Below the pieces are notes generated by a model. That model saw only the letters and a list, made by a program, of their open reading frames with translations. It had not been told where the DNA came from and made no database searches. The translations under genes and the position numbers were made by a program. A stretch of DNA of 64,000 nucleotides from Heterocephalus glaber. Its lineage: Eukaryota; Chordata; Mammalia; Rodentia; Bathyergidae. The stretch is taken from NCBI RefSeq assembly GCF_000247695.1, contig NW_004624781.1, forward strand, positions 7,822,681 to 7,886,680, given 5' to 3'. This document shows positions 1 to 9,365 of the stretch, piece by piece (position 1 is the first letter of the stretch; every line of letters starts with the position of its first letter).

Positions 1-207
1 GGGGGGGGAAGCAGAAGAAAGATCCAGACCTATACACTGCAGGTTTTGAGGGACCAAGCAGACACCTGGACCCCAGCAGGGGCTGGCAGTGTCTCCAAGT
101 GAACCATGCTGCAGCCCAGGGAGCAGGGCCAACAGAGGACAGACAGAGCTGCCAGGCCTGTGCTGCACACAGGCCCAGGAGGCTCTGAGACAGCCCCCCC
201 CCCACAG

Positions 208-340
208 GAACCCCCCAGGTGGCCACTGCCGGCTAAGAGGCTCAGCCTGCCTCCCAGCAAGCCACAGCTGTCAGAGGAGCAGGCTGCTGTGCTGAGGGTC
301 GTCCTGAAAGGCCAGAGTGTCTTCTTCACCGGGAGTGCAG
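208..340 (+). CDS. PIF1: PIF1 exon: entry to helicase domain
   Basis: Follows a C-rich tract and CAG acceptor at 205-207. It encodes the linker and the Q-motif-like start of the helicase core ([10 protein letters not shown]) and ends inside the Walker A glycine codon. The donor GTCAGT is at 341. Confidence 0.94.
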
Positions 341-3300
341 GTCAGTGCAGGTCAGGGCAGAGGGGGCCTGGGGGGACAGTGGGGATTGCAGCAGAAGCAC
401 AGGCAACCCTGACTTTGTGCCCTGCCCAGGGACTGGGAAGTCCTACCTGCTGAAGCGGATCCTGGGCTCACTGCCCCCCACAGGCACTGTGGCCACTGCC
501 AGCACAGGGGTGGCAGCCTGCCACATTGGGGGCACCACCCTCCATGCCTTTGCAGGTGAGCGGGAGCCCCCAGTCTGGAACTAAGGGCAAGTAGAGGAGG
601 GCAGGTGAATAGCAGGGCATGGTGGTGCATGCCTGCAATCCCAGCACCCCGGAGGCTGAGGCAGGAAGATCAGTATGAGTTTGAGGCCAGCCTGAGGTAT
701 ATAGTGAATTCAAGCCTGGCCTGAACTACATGGCCAGGCCCTGTCTCAAAAAAAGGTAAAATCAAGCCAGGCCTGTGGGAGGGAGGGGAGGAGGTCAGGG
801 TTGGCAGCAGCAGGCTGGGCTGAATGGTGTCACTCACAGGCATTGGCTCGGGCCAGGCCCCCCTGGCCCAGTGTGTGGCTCTGGCCCAGCGGCCAGGTGT
901 GCGGCAGGGCTGGCTGAGCTGCCGGCGGCTGGTTATTGACGAGATCTCCATGGTGGAGGCGGACCTGTTTGATAAGCTGGAGGCCGTGGCCAGGTCAGTG
1001 TGCACAGGGAGGGTAGCGACAGAGGCTGGCATCTTGGGTCCCCCAGGAGGAAGGGCCACTGAGGCCCTGCAGCAGCCCCTGCTCCCCACAGAGCTGTCCG
1101 GCAGCAGGATAAGCCATTTGGCGGGATCCAGCTCATCATCTGTGGGGACTTCCTGCAGCTGCCACCAGTCACCAAAGGCTCCCAGCCCCCTCGGTTCTGC
1201 TTCCAGGTACAGCACACCCTTGGCCCTGCTCCCCCTGTCCCCAGCACTCTGCGCTGTTCCCCCATCCACACCCCCGTTCCCCACCAGGCCAAGAGCTGGA
1301 GGAAGTGTGTGCCCGTGACCCTGGAGCTGACCGAAGTGTGGAGGCAGGCAGACACTGCCTTCATCTCCCTGCTGCAGGCTGTGCGGCTGGGCAGGTGGGC
1401 CTGGGGCTCGGTCAGGGCCACAGGGAAGGTCCCGGCGTGGGCATGCGGAGAGCACAGGGCTTGGGGAAGGGGAGCCTTGGCGGGCCCTGGGCACCTGAAG
1501 ACACACGGTACTGAAGAGGTTCGTGGCTGCAAAGGACCCTGGGACCCAGCCTCCCTCAGGTTCCAGTCTTTGTCACATAGCACAAGGGCAGCACAGAGTA
1601 GGTTACAGGGAAGAAGGAAGGATGGACAGAGTGATACACAGGAGGAGTTCAGAACTGTTAACACCCCCATTTCAAAGATGTAGTAAGTGGGGGTCAAGGA
1701 GGCAAAGTGACTCACAAGTCTTGGCGAAACTGAGCTTTGAAACCGGGTCTGAGTTAAAGTCTTAGCTGGGCCTGGTGGTGTCTATCTGTAATCCCAGCAC
1801 TCGAGGTTGAGGCAGGAGGATTGCAGCAAGTACAAGGCCAATCTGGAGCAATGCACCTGTGTCTGCTGCTCTTTCCCAGACCCCAGGCCAGCTGCTCAGG
1901 CCACCCTGCCCATGTCCCCTACTGTCCCCAGGGTTCAGTGAACTCTGCCCTGACGGCCTAGCCCCACAGGTGCTCTGATGAAGTGACCCGCCAGCTCAGG
2001 GCCACAGCTGCCCACAAGGTGGGGCGAGATGGCATTGTGGCCACGAGACTCTGCACCCACCAGGACGACGTGGCACTCACTAACGAGAGACGGCTGCAGG
2101 AGCTGCCGGGTGAGCAGGGAGTTGGGGCCAGGGAGGGCCCCCAGGAGCATGGCCCCAGCAGCCTGACAAGGGCATCACGAGGGTAGCTAGGGTCTCAGTC
2201 TGTGTCCACCACGGCTGTCAGGTTTGCAGACATAACTGAGACCCTAAGAGGTGCAATGCTGAGCCCAAACCCCATCCCTCCATGCCCCGAGCTGATCTGT
2301 GTTTTTGGATGCCCAGCCACAGTCGTGACTCCTAATCTGTTTTCCCATGCGATTTCCAGGCGAGGTCCACAGCTTCAAGGCTCTGGACAGCCACCCTGAG
2401 CTAGCTCGGACCCTGGACGCCCAGTGTCCTGTGAGCTGGCTTCTGCAGCTGAAGCTGGGTGCACAGGTGAGTGGCAGGCGGGGCTGGACCTGGGAGCAGT
2501 CCTTTCTCTCCCTCCAGCTCAGCTCCTTGTCTCTAAAATAGGGAGTGGGCTGGGGCAAGGTGACCACAGTCCTGTAAGCCCAGCACTCTGGGAGGCTGAG
2601 GCAGGAGGATTACAAATTCAAACTCAGCCTGGGGCAGTGTAGGGAGACACACACACCCACCCCCACCCGTCTCAAAATAAATTGTAAAAGGTGCTGAGGG
2701 GCTGGGGATTTAGCTCAGTGGTTTTGCTGCCTGCTGCACAAACGCAAGGACCCGAGTTCGATTCCCGGTACCAAAAAAAAAAATTAATAAAAAAAGTGCT
2801 GAGGATGTAGCTCAGAGGAGTGGCCCTGGTTTAATCCCCAGTACCACAGAAATAAATAGGAGTGAAGTCCCTCTCCCCTCCACTGTCTTCAGTAGGAAGC
2901 CTTAGGGATGGGTGAGTTGTGTTCCTCCCACGACCGGGGCAGTTCGAATGGGAGCCTTTGCTCAGGTACCAGAGGGTACCCAAGTGGAGGCTCCATGGCT
3001 GAGCAGGGGTAGCAGGCATGAAGAGCCCCCTCTTGAGGTTTGTGACCCCATAACAGATCTGGTTTTCTCAGGTAGGGTCTCACTTTGTAGTTCAGACTCG
3101 TCTCAAACTCACAGTGATCCTCCTGCCTCAGCCTCCCAAGTACTCGGACTACAGGCATGTGCCACCATGACTAGCTTAGATCTGACCTTTTCAGAGCCGT
3201 GTGACATAGGTCACCTTCCTGGCTTTGAAACCCGCTTCTGAGGCACACCAGGCTAATGGCATTTCCTGTGACAGGAAGGGAGAGTATGGGAGAGCTGTGG

Positions 3301-5012
3301 GTTGTGACTCGGTTTCCCTATATGACAGTCCCCAGCCCTCCGCCTTGCCAGCTCTGCCTGTGGGTCTGGAGATGAGCAGGGGTAGGAAGGGCCCCCATGC
3401 CCCTTCTGCTCCCCCTGCAGGTGATGCTGGTGAAGAACCTGGCAGTATCCCGAGGCCTGGTGAATGGAGCCCGAGGGGTGGTGGTGGGGTTTGAAGCCGA
3501 GGGCAGAGGTGAGTGGCGGGCAGGATGGGCGCATGCCTGGGTTGCACCAGGATCCCCCTGAAGGTCCCGCCCTCCCCACCATGCCTTGTGGCCAGGCTGA
3601 GAGGTGGCGGTGCCCTTCCTTCCCCAGGGCTGCCCCGGGTGCGCTTCCTGTGCGGCGTCACTGAGGTCATCCGTGTGGACCGCTGGACAGTGCAGGCCAC
3701 CGGGGGCCAGGTCCTCACCCGGCAGCAGCTGCCCCTCCAGCTGGCGTGGGCCCTGTCCATCCACAAGAGCCAGGTAGCCAGCAGGCAGCGGCACAGCACA
3801 GGCCTGGGCAGGGGTTTGAAGGCTTTGTGGGGGGAAGTTGCGGATCAGGAATGGAATAACTACCAACCCCTGCCCTCAGATAAGCCAGCCTTCCTTTCTC
3901 TCCCCTCTCTGAGAGAGGAGTCTCACCTCCCTAGTGCTGGAATTACAGGCCATGCCTGGCACCTCTTTTTCTGTCTTTCCCTCTCTCTTTTTTTTCCTTT
4001 TTCTTTTTTTCTTTTGGTACCGGGGATTGAACTTGGGTCCTTGCACTTCTGCAGCAGGTGGCAAAACCACTGAGCTAAATCCCTGGCCCTCTTCTTCTTT
4101 TTTGATACAGGGTCTCTCACTGTGTGGTTCAGGCTGGCCTTGAACTCACTATGTAGCCTAGGCTGGCCTCAAACTTGAGGCAGTCCTACTGCTTCAGCCT
4201 CCTGAGTGCTGGGATCACAGGCGTGTACCACCACGCCCTGCACTGTTGTGTTTTTTGAGACAGGGTCTCACTCTGTAGTCAGGTGGGCCTTGGCTGGCCT
4301 GGAACTTGCAGCCTGCCTGCCCCATCCCTCAGTTCTTGCCCCACACGTTCGTATTTAGACCCATCTGCTGAGAGTGTCTCTCTCTTCAAAACTCTGGGTG
4401 AGGGCTGGGGATTTAGCTCAGTGGTTCCACTGCAGGCCTCGCAAGCACAGGGTCCCGAGTTCGATCCCCAGTACCAAAAAAACAAAACAGAACAAAAACT
4501 CTGCCAGGGTCAGGGGCCGGGCTGGTGAAGGAGAATTAGATGGCGGGGGGGGGGGGGGGGGCTTCAGGCTGAGCTGGTTTTGCCTTGTCCCTGCCCCCAG
4601 GGCATGTCTCTCGACTGTGTGGAGATCTCTCTGGGCCGGGTGTTTGCCAGTGGACAGGCCTATGTGGCCCTCTCCCGGGCCTGCAGCCTGCAGGGCCTGC
4701 GAGTGTTGGACTTTGACCCCTTGGTGGTCCGCTGTGATGCCCGTGTGCTTCGTTTCTATGCTACCCTGCAGCGGAGCAGGGGCCTCCGTCTGGTAAGAGG
4801 GAGTCACCCAGGGCTGTGCAGAGCAGGAAAATGGGAGGCCCCCGGTGCAGCGCCCTCTGGTGGTTCTTGCTGGTGGAGGCAACAGGAAAGATGACCCAAA
4901 CTGTGACCCTGGGGACAGCACAAGTGTGACCAGGCTTTCTGCTCTGATCCAGGAGTCCCCGTATGACGAGGAGCCAGCCTCGGACCAGGAGAATATGGAC
5001 CCAAACCGCTGA
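208..5012 (+). CDS. PIF1: PIF1 5'-to-3' DNA helicase, C-terminal 455 residues in 11 exons (5' end outside window)
   Basis: PIF1 is an ATP-dependent SF1B helicase that moves 5'-to-3' on DNA in nucleus and mitochondria, removing telomerase from ends and unwinding G-quadruplexes and stalled forks. Coding exons: 208-340, 430-555, 840-993, 1092-1206, 1288-1394, 1970-2109, 2360-2466, 3421-3508, 3628-3773, 4601-4792, 4953-5012. All have AG/GT borders; they total 1368 nt, in frame, with no internal stop. In the 455-residue fragment the Walker A motif GSAGTGKS is at 42-49, the DEIS box at 120-123, GDFLQLPPV at 156-164, SIHKSQG at 367-373 and the motif VI segment AYVALSRA at 392-399. The protein ends ENMDPNR; human PIF1 also has ENMDP near its end. 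Human PIF1 is 641 residues, so about 186 N-terminal residues and the promoter lie upstream. Identity rests on near-complete agreement with human PIF1 recalled from memory. Residue 400 is Cys where human and mouse have Arg. Confidence 0.97.
430..555 (+). CDS. PIF1: PIF1 exon: Walker A
   Basis: Completes GTGKS, the ATP-binding P-loop, and carries the TGVAA and TTLHAFAG segments typical of the PIF1 family. The acceptor CAG ends at 429 and the donor GTGAGC starts at 556. Confidence 0.96.
612..757 (+). mobile_element. B1 SINE, in PIF1 intron
   Basis: 7SL-derived: GGGCATGGTGGTGCATGCCT start, GGAGGCTGAGGCAGGAAGAT, and CCCTGTCTCAAAAAAA end. It contains the internal duplication typical of many B1 copies. 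Confidence 0.9.
840..993 (+). CDS. PIF1: PIF1 exon: Walker B and Pif1 signature
   Basis: Encodes [18 protein letters not shown], containing the Mg-ATP binding DEIS box and the PIF1-family signature that follows it. The acceptor CAG ends at 839 and the donor GTCAGT starts at 994. Confidence 0.96.
1092..1206 (+). CDS. PIF1: PIF1 exon: motif III
   Basis: Encodes [19 protein letters not shown], with the conserved GDxxQLPPV that couples ATP hydrolysis to DNA movement. The acceptor CAG ends at 1091 and the donor GTACAG starts at 1207. Confidence 0.96.
1288..1394 (+). CDS. PIF1: PIF1 exon: LTEVWRQ segment
   Basis: Encodes [20 protein letters not shown] and the start of the next helix. The acceptor CAG ends at 1287 and the donor GTGGGC starts at 1395. 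The first residue is Ala where human has Ser. Confidence 0.93.
1640..1762 (-). mobile_element. MIR fragment
   Basis: Antisense MIR core: CCCATTTCAAAGATG, GTCAAGGAGGCAAAGTGACT, CACAAGTC. Old and diverged. Confidence 0.55.
1763..1860 (+). mobile_element. B1 SINE, 3'-truncated, in PIF1 intron
   Basis: GCTGGGCCTGGTGGTGTCTA start and GTAATCCCAGCACTCGAGG; no A tail. Confidence 0.85.
1970..2109 (+). CDS. PIF1: PIF1 exon: domain 2A entry
   Basis: Encodes the [24 protein letters not shown] and [16 protein letters not shown] segments. The acceptor CAG ends at 1969 and the donor GTGAGC starts at 2110. Confidence 0.95.
2360..2466 (+). CDS. PIF1: PIF1 exon: LQLKLGAQ segment
   Basis: Encodes [19 protein letters not shown] and ends LQLKLGAQ. 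It is less conserved against human than its neighbours. The acceptor CAG ends at 2359 and the donor GTGAGT starts at 2467. Confidence 0.94.
2545..2850 (+). mobile_element. B1-dID SINE interrupted by ID, in PIF1 intron
   Basis: B1 half at 2545-2690 (GGAGGCTGAGGCAGGAGGAT), then dID half at 2797-2850 (GATGTAGCTCAG...AATCCCCAGTACC). A younger ID separates them. Confidence 0.8.
2701..2790 (+). mobile_element. ID SINE nested in a B1-dID
   Basis: tRNA-derived body with box A (TAGCTCAGTGG) and box B (GTTCGATTC), then TACC and A tail. GTGCTGAGG repeats flank it at 2692 and 2797. The host is the B1-dID at 2545-2850. Confidence 0.92.
3060..3182 (-). mobile_element. B1 SINE, antisense, in PIF1 intron
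   Basis: AGGGTCTCACTTTGTAGTTC, CTGCCTCAGCCTCCCAAGTA and GGCATGTGCCACCATG are the reverse of B1. Confidence 0.9.
3421..3508 (+). CDS. PIF1: PIF1 exon: VMLVKN and NGARGVV segment
   Basis: Encodes [19 protein letters not shown], the conserved 'VMLxKN..GLxNGxxG' block of PIF1-type helicases. The acceptor CAG ends at 3420 and the donor GTGAGT starts at 3509. Confidence 0.95.
3628..3773 (+). CDS. PIF1: PIF1 exon: motif V region
   Basis: Encodes the beta-rich segment and then [13 protein letters not shown], the start of the conserved HKSQG motif. The acceptor CAG ends at 3627 and the donor GTAGCC starts at 3774. Confidence 0.95.
4005..4090 (-). mobile_element. ID SINE, antisense, in PIF1 intron
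   Basis: TGGTACCGGGGATTGAACTT after a T tract, ending CTGAGCTAAATCCCTGGCCC. It sits in the T-rich tail of an antisense B1. Confidence 0.92.
4091..4245 (-). mobile_element. B1 SINE, antisense, in PIF1 intron
   Basis: ATACAGGGTCTCTCACTGTG, then GCCTCCTGAGTGCTGGGATC and a GTACCACCACGCCC end. A second partial B1 start follows at 4253-4295. Confidence 0.88.
4403..4500 (+). mobile_element. ID SINE, in PIF1 intron
   Basis: GGCTGGGGATTTAGCTCAGT to CAGTACC with an A-rich tail. It is flanked by CAAAACTCTG and CAAAAACTCTG. Confidence 0.92.
4543..4561 (+). repeat. Poly-G run upstream of PIF1 exon
   Basis: A G homopolymer of about 18-19 nt, 40 nt before the motif VI exon. The length may be unreliable in sequencing. 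Confidence 0.85.
4601..4792 (+). CDS. PIF1: PIF1 exon: motif VI
   Basis: Completes HKSQG and encodes [13 protein letters not shown], containing the motif VI arginine. The codon TGC at 4682-4684 gives Cys two residues after that arginine, where human and mouse have Arg. A G run lies just upstream at about 4543-4561. Confidence 0.96.
4953..5012 (+). CDS. PIF1: PIF1 last coding exon and stop
   Basis: Encodes the acidic tail [19 protein letters not shown] followed by TGA at 5010-5012. The acceptor CAG ends at 4952. Confidence 0.95.
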   Translation, partial: ESPYDEEPASDQENMDPNR

Positions 5013-5145
5013 GTCCCCGCTGCAAAGGGGAGATGGGGCTCCCCAGTCACCTGCTCCCTAGGGAATAACTGGGGCGACCCAGTGTCCTTTCTCCATTCCT
5101 CAGGGGGATCCAGGCAGAATTAAAGGATAGCACCTCCGCCCACTT
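5013..5145 (+). other. PIF1: PIF1 3'UTR with poly(A) signal
   Basis: Short 3'UTR after the TGA. The variant poly(A) hexamer ATTAAA is at 5119-5124, so cleavage is expected near 5135-5145. The exact end is inferred. Confidence 0.7.
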
Positions 5146-5380
5146 TCCAACTAGGCCTCAGTTTCTGCCCCTGTCCTGGGGAGCTGTTTCCAGGCTCAGA
5201 AGCCACCATTTCTGTGCCTGTTAGAAATAGGCCTGGGCTGGCACCTGGTGCCAGAGGACAAGCCCTGTGCAAGGCCTGGACACAGAGCTGTGGGGTGCCA
5301 CGCACCCCTCTCTGGGCTGCAAAGGGCATAGACAGTGCAGAGAGTGGCTTCGGGAGTGCAGCCTCTCCTGCAGGGGGCTG

Positions 5381-6077
5381 TGTTCATGAGCTTCCTGTTG
5401 CTATAACAAAATACCAGAGGGCATGGAACGTTATAAAGAAAGGTCTTTACTTAGTACACAGTTCTTGAGGGTCAAGACCATGCTGTCTGCACCTGCTTAG
5501 CTCCAGTGGGACCTCAGGGGATATGGTACATAGGGCAAGGGGACATTTGAGCAGGGACACAGGGCATGAGAGACAAGTAGCAGAGACAAGCTGGGCATGG
5601 TGATGCACACCTGTAATCCCAGAGCTTGGGAGGCTGAGGCAGGAGGATCTGGAGTCCAATCCTAGCCTGGACAACTTAAAGACTTAGTGAAACCCTGTCT
5701 CCAAATTTTAAAAACTGGGTTGGGGATTTAGCTTAGTGGTTTTGCCACCTGCTGCGCAAGTGCAAGGACCTGAGTTCAATCCCTGGTACCAAAAAAAAAA
5801 ATTTAAAAAGGGCTGGGGATGTAGCTCAGTGCAAATGTCCTAGGTTCAGTCCTCAGTACTACAAAAATTAAGAAGCAAGAGACAAGAGGGGTCTGGCTCA
5901 CTATCTTTCTAACAGCCAGTCCTAGCAGACCTGACTCACCATGGGGCAGTGATAGCCCTGAAGGTGGTGACCCTGGAACTTCTCCTCCACCCATCTCCGT
6001 CTTGCCACCTCAAACCGCTACACTGGGACCAAGCACCAGCATCTGAACCCATAGGGGACAAACTCCAAACCATAGCA
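5381..6077 (-). mobile_element. MaLR-like (ERVL-MaLR) solo LTR, interrupted by SINEs
   Basis: Starts TGTTCATGAGCTTCCTGTTG with CTATAACAAAATACC and ends CCAAACCATAGCA, features of antisense MLT1/ORR1-type LTRs. A B1-dID (5588-5875) with its own nested ID interrupts it; TSD-like AGCAGAGACAAG and AGCAAGAGACAAG flank that insertion. Confidence 0.75.
5588..5875 (+). mobile_element. B1-dID SINE with ID nested at the linker
   Basis: B1 half 5588-5712, ID 5717-5800, dID half 5808-5870. AATTTTAAAAA and AATTTAAAAA flank the ID. The whole lies in the MaLR-like LTR, so three layers of insertion are visible. Confidence 0.85.
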
Positions 6078-6572
6078 GAGACCTGGAAGGGACCAGAAGA
6101 GACAGGAACTTGGGTTCCACCCAGGAGAGGCTCAGCACAGCACAGCACAGCCCTGGGCAGATCCCCAAGCCCAACTGCACTCAAGCTGCAAACTGCAGAG
6201 CAGGGGGCAGGGGTAGTGTTTGGGGCCCTGGAATGGATGTTCTCGGGTTGTGTTTATTTGGGACAAGTAAACCTGTGCACTCTGAGAACCGTGCCTCCGG
6301 CCCCTCCCCCATCCAGCAGTGCTCTTGGCGCCACTGGCACTGGCAGTTGGGAAGCTGAGGTGGCTGATGCTGGTGACGAGCAATGAAATGACAAGGGGAT
6401 TCACCATCATCCGGCAGACATGGATGCACCACAGCTCTTCTCCATGTGGGCCTTGCGGGGACTCCAGCCTGGACATTCTAATGGGGAGGAAGCCATCAAC
6501 AAACCACCTCCAGTTCATCAAAAAGTAGGATGGCAAAAAAAAAAAAAAAAAGTTCCACAAAAAGTAGGATGG

Positions 6573-6665
6573 CCATGATCACAGCACCCTGGCAGGCTGA
6601 GGCAGGAGGATTCCAAGGTTGGCCCCAGCCTGACCAACTTAGTGTGACCCTGTCTTTAAAGAGTT
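6573..6665 (+). mobile_element. B1 SINE fragment
   Basis: CAGGCTGAGGCAGGAGGATT and a GACCCTGTCTTTAAA end; the start is diverged. Confidence 0.7.
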
Positions 6666-6682
6666 TGAAAAAGGGCCAGGAA

Positions 6683-6770
6683 GGCTGGGGATTTAGCTCA
6701 GTGGTTCCGCCGCCTGGCCTGCAAGCTCAAGGACCCAAGTTCATCCCCTGTACCAAAAAAAAAAAAAGGA
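6683..6770 (+). mobile_element. ID SINE
   Basis: GGCTGGGGATTTAGCTCAGT, then a body to CTGTACC and an A tail. Box B reads AGTTCATCC, one base short. Confidence 0.88.
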
Positions 6771-6772
6771 AA

Positions 6773-6885
6773 TGGCTTGGTGGAGCATGCGTATAATCCT
6801 ATCAGGAAGCTGAGGCAGGAGGATCCCTGTGAGTTTGAGGCCAGCCTGGGGTACATGGCAAGACCCTGTCCCGAATGTATTTTGA
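6773..6885 (+). mobile_element. B1 SINE
   Basis: TGGCTTGGTGGAGCATGCGT start, GAGGCAGGAGGATCCCTGTG, GACCCTGTCCCGAATG end. Confidence 0.8.
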
Positions 6886-6925
6886 GGGGCAGGGATTTAG
6901 CTCAGTGGTTCCGACGCCAGATGTG
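6886..6925 (+). mobile_element. ID SINE, 5' part only
   Basis: GGGCAGGGATTTAGCTCAGT followed by loss of the rest after about 35 nt. Confidence 0.65.
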
Positions 6926-7254
6926 TTCTCCAAGGGAAGTGCAGACGTGCCGGCCCCTGAGGCAGGCATGCAAGGAACTTCACATCTCATCTAACCCTGA
7001 ACTTGTATCCCCAGGTTGGAGGGACCCCAGGTCAGCCTAGGTTGGAGGCTCCTGGTGACCCTCTCCAGCCCCTCTGGTGGCTGCTGAGCAGCATTCCCAG
7101 GCAGGGAGGGGAGGGGCCCTTCTCGGCCCTGCCACCTCCCTGGGGTTCTCCCAAGGGACCTGCTGGCCAGGTGTCTCTGCCAGTCTCTTTGATGTCCCTT
7201 CTGCCTCTCCCTCACCCAGCATGGACCTAGGGGGCGAACCCAGGAAACACTGCA

Positions 7255-7623
7255 TGTTAGTCAGCTTTCCTACCACCAGCACAGGGCACCAACATCCAGG
7301 GCTTCACAGAGCAAGGCCAACAAGGCTGGTGGCTTTGGGGATTCAGTTAATGGTTGGCTGGCCCTGAGGCAAGGTGGATGGCCGGGCAGAGGCAGGCAGG
7401 AATCAGAGTGGAGGGAGGAGCTGGGGAGGGAGATACACCCGCAAAGGCACCCACAAAGGCCCCCCTTCCAACCAGCCCTCACCTCCTAACAGCACACAGC
7501 CATGAGTTCATCAGTGCGTGGATCCACTGGCCAGTGAGTGCCCTTGGATCCAGTCACCTTCCCAATGGACCCCCACCCCGAACATGAGACTTTGGGGGCA
7601 CCATGTAGACATAAACTGTAACA
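7255..7623 (-). mobile_element. MaLR-like solo LTR
   Basis: Begins TGTTAGTCAGCTTTCC and ends ATAAACTGTAACA, inverted TGTTA/TAACA ends as in MaLR LTRs read antisense. The middle contains AACAGCACACAGCCATGAG. No coding content. Confidence 0.65.
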
Positions 7624-7789
7624 GAACTGCTGGGCTGGGTGGCATTGGCTTGTAATCCCAACACGCAGGAGACTGAGGCAGGAAGATAGCCCTTGGTTTA
7701 CTTTTTCTTTTTTTTGTCCCAGTACTTCGGATCAAATCCAGAACTACTTTATCACTTTACCACATCCTCAGACCTTTTAAATTTAATTT

Positions 7790-7990
7790 ATTTACAAGAC
7801 AGGGTCTTGCTGTGTAGTCCAGGCTGGTCTCCAGTTCATGGTGATGCTCCTGCGAGTGTTTGGATTACAGGCGGGCACCATCACACCCTGCCCCCTTTTT
7901 TTATTTTTAGACTGGGTCTCCCTAAATTGCCTGGACTGGTCTCAAAATTGAGATCCTTCTCCTTCAGTTTCCAGAGGTGCAAAGATTAAA
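7790..7990 (-). mobile_element. B1 SINEs, antisense, two partial copies
   Basis: AAGACAGGGTCTTGCTGTGT...ATTACAGGCGGGCACCATCA, then a second ACTGGGTCTCCCTAAATTGC copy. Confidence 0.75.
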
Positions 7991-8379
7991 GGCATGTGCC
8001 CTGAGCCCCCACTCAGCACAGCACATGGAACCACGCAGCCGAACAGCAGGGAACGAAAGTAAAGGTGTGGAGAGGCACAGAAAGGTTCGGCTAGGGAACC
8101 CGCACCCAGAAGAGAACACTTTTGCCTCGGATTTACTGTTTCCTCTTCACTCCCCACCACGGGGGCTGGACGGGAGCTTGTGGGGCGAGGAGCTGGAGAC
8201 GGACACGGTGCACCGCTGGTCTACACTCAAAGAAGACCCTTTGGGTTGGGGCTTGATGACAAGGGGCTGGGGCACAGCCTTAGACAATCCTGAAGCCAAC
8301 TGTAATTTCAGCACTCAGAGGCTGAGGCAATAGTCCAAGCCCAGCCTGGGCAACTTAGACCCTGTCTCAAAATAACATA

Positions 8380-8577
8380 TTAGTTAGTGGTACACACCTG
8401 TAATCTTGGTACTGGGGAGGCTCGGGCAAGAGGCTTGCCCTGAGTTCAAGGCCAGCCTGAACTACAAAGGGAAACCCTGTCTCTACGTAGCCCTGGCTGG
8501 CCTCTAATTCCTGGAATCGTCCTGCCTCGGCCTCTTCAGTCCTAGGATCAGAGGCGTGGGCCACCATGCCTGGCTCT
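8380..8577. mobile_element. Head-to-head B1 pair (inverted repeat)
   Basis: A sense B1 (8380-8483, ending AACCCTGTCTC) joins directly to an antisense B1 (8479-8577, TACGTAGCCCTGGCTGGCCT...GCCACCATGCCTGGCT). The shared GTCTC lies at the junction. The pair could fold into a hairpin with an imperfect stem of about 90 bp. Confidence 0.8.
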
Positions 8578-8602
8578 AAAAATTAAAAAAAAAAAAAAAA
8601 AA

Positions 8603-8690
8603 GAGCTGGAGATGTAGTTCAGTGGTAGAGTGCTTGCCTAGCATGCACGAGACCCTGGGTCCGATCCCTAGTACCAAAAAACAAAAGTAA
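8603..8690 (+). mobile_element. Older tRNA-derived SINE (ID-related)
   Basis: GAGCTGGAGATGTAGTTCAG, GCTTGCCTAGCATGCACGAG, GATCCCTAGTACC and an A tail. It keeps the full tRNA arm and differs from the young ID set. Confidence 0.8.
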
Positions 8691-9139
8691 AGCCTTCATA
8701 AAATGATAAATTAAAAGAAGACACAGTGTCAGGTACTGTGAGGGTGGGAAAATTTTCCCCTGCTCGGAAGGCGCACTCCTTCCCCATCCACAGCAGGGTT
8801 CAGCTAGCCATAGACCACATCCTTGCTGGAGTCTCGGTTATTTTCCTTCTGGCTTCCCAAGCACCACCCAGCGGTGGTCACTAGGTGGCGCCCAGGGGTC
8901 GCTAGGCCAAGCCTGGAAGCCCCAGGTTCCTGGTTCCCAAGCTCCTCCTGAATGTAGTGTCTGCTGGTATCTCATTGGCGGGGCAGGAGCCAGTGTCCCA
9001 TTTGATGGAGAGAATCCTCCCCTCTCAGAGGTGCAGTGGCTTGGAACTGCAGTCCCAATACAGGGTTCCGAGGGTTTGCAAAGCTGGCCAAAAGCCCTGC
9101 AGCCAGCCAGACTCCTGGGTCTAAATGCTGGCTCCTAAG

Positions 9140-9285
9140 CAGCACGGTGGCATATGCATGTAATCTCAGCATTCTGGAGGCTGAAGCAGGAGGATTGTCA
9201 TGAGCCAGAGACCAGCCTGGGCTCCACAGTGAGTTCGAGGCCAGCCTGAAGTATACAGTGTTTTTGTTTCAAAAAACAAAAACAA
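9140..9285 (+). mobile_element. B1 SINE
   Basis: AGCACGGTGGCATATGCATG start, GGAGGCTGAAGCAGGAGGAT, and a GTTTCAAAAAACAAAAAC tail. Confidence 0.85.
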
Positions 9286-9292
9286 AGAAATA

Positions 9293-9365
9293 CTGGCTCC
9301 ACCACTTCCTGACTGTGACCTCGGGGTTCTGCCCGGTTTCATCATCAGCAAAGTGGGGGCAACAG
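9293..9365 (+). mobile_element. MIR fragment
   Basis: TGGCTCCACCACTTCCTGAC then TGTGACCTCGG and a GTTTCATCATCAGCAAAGTG segment resemble the MIR core. Confidence 0.6.
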
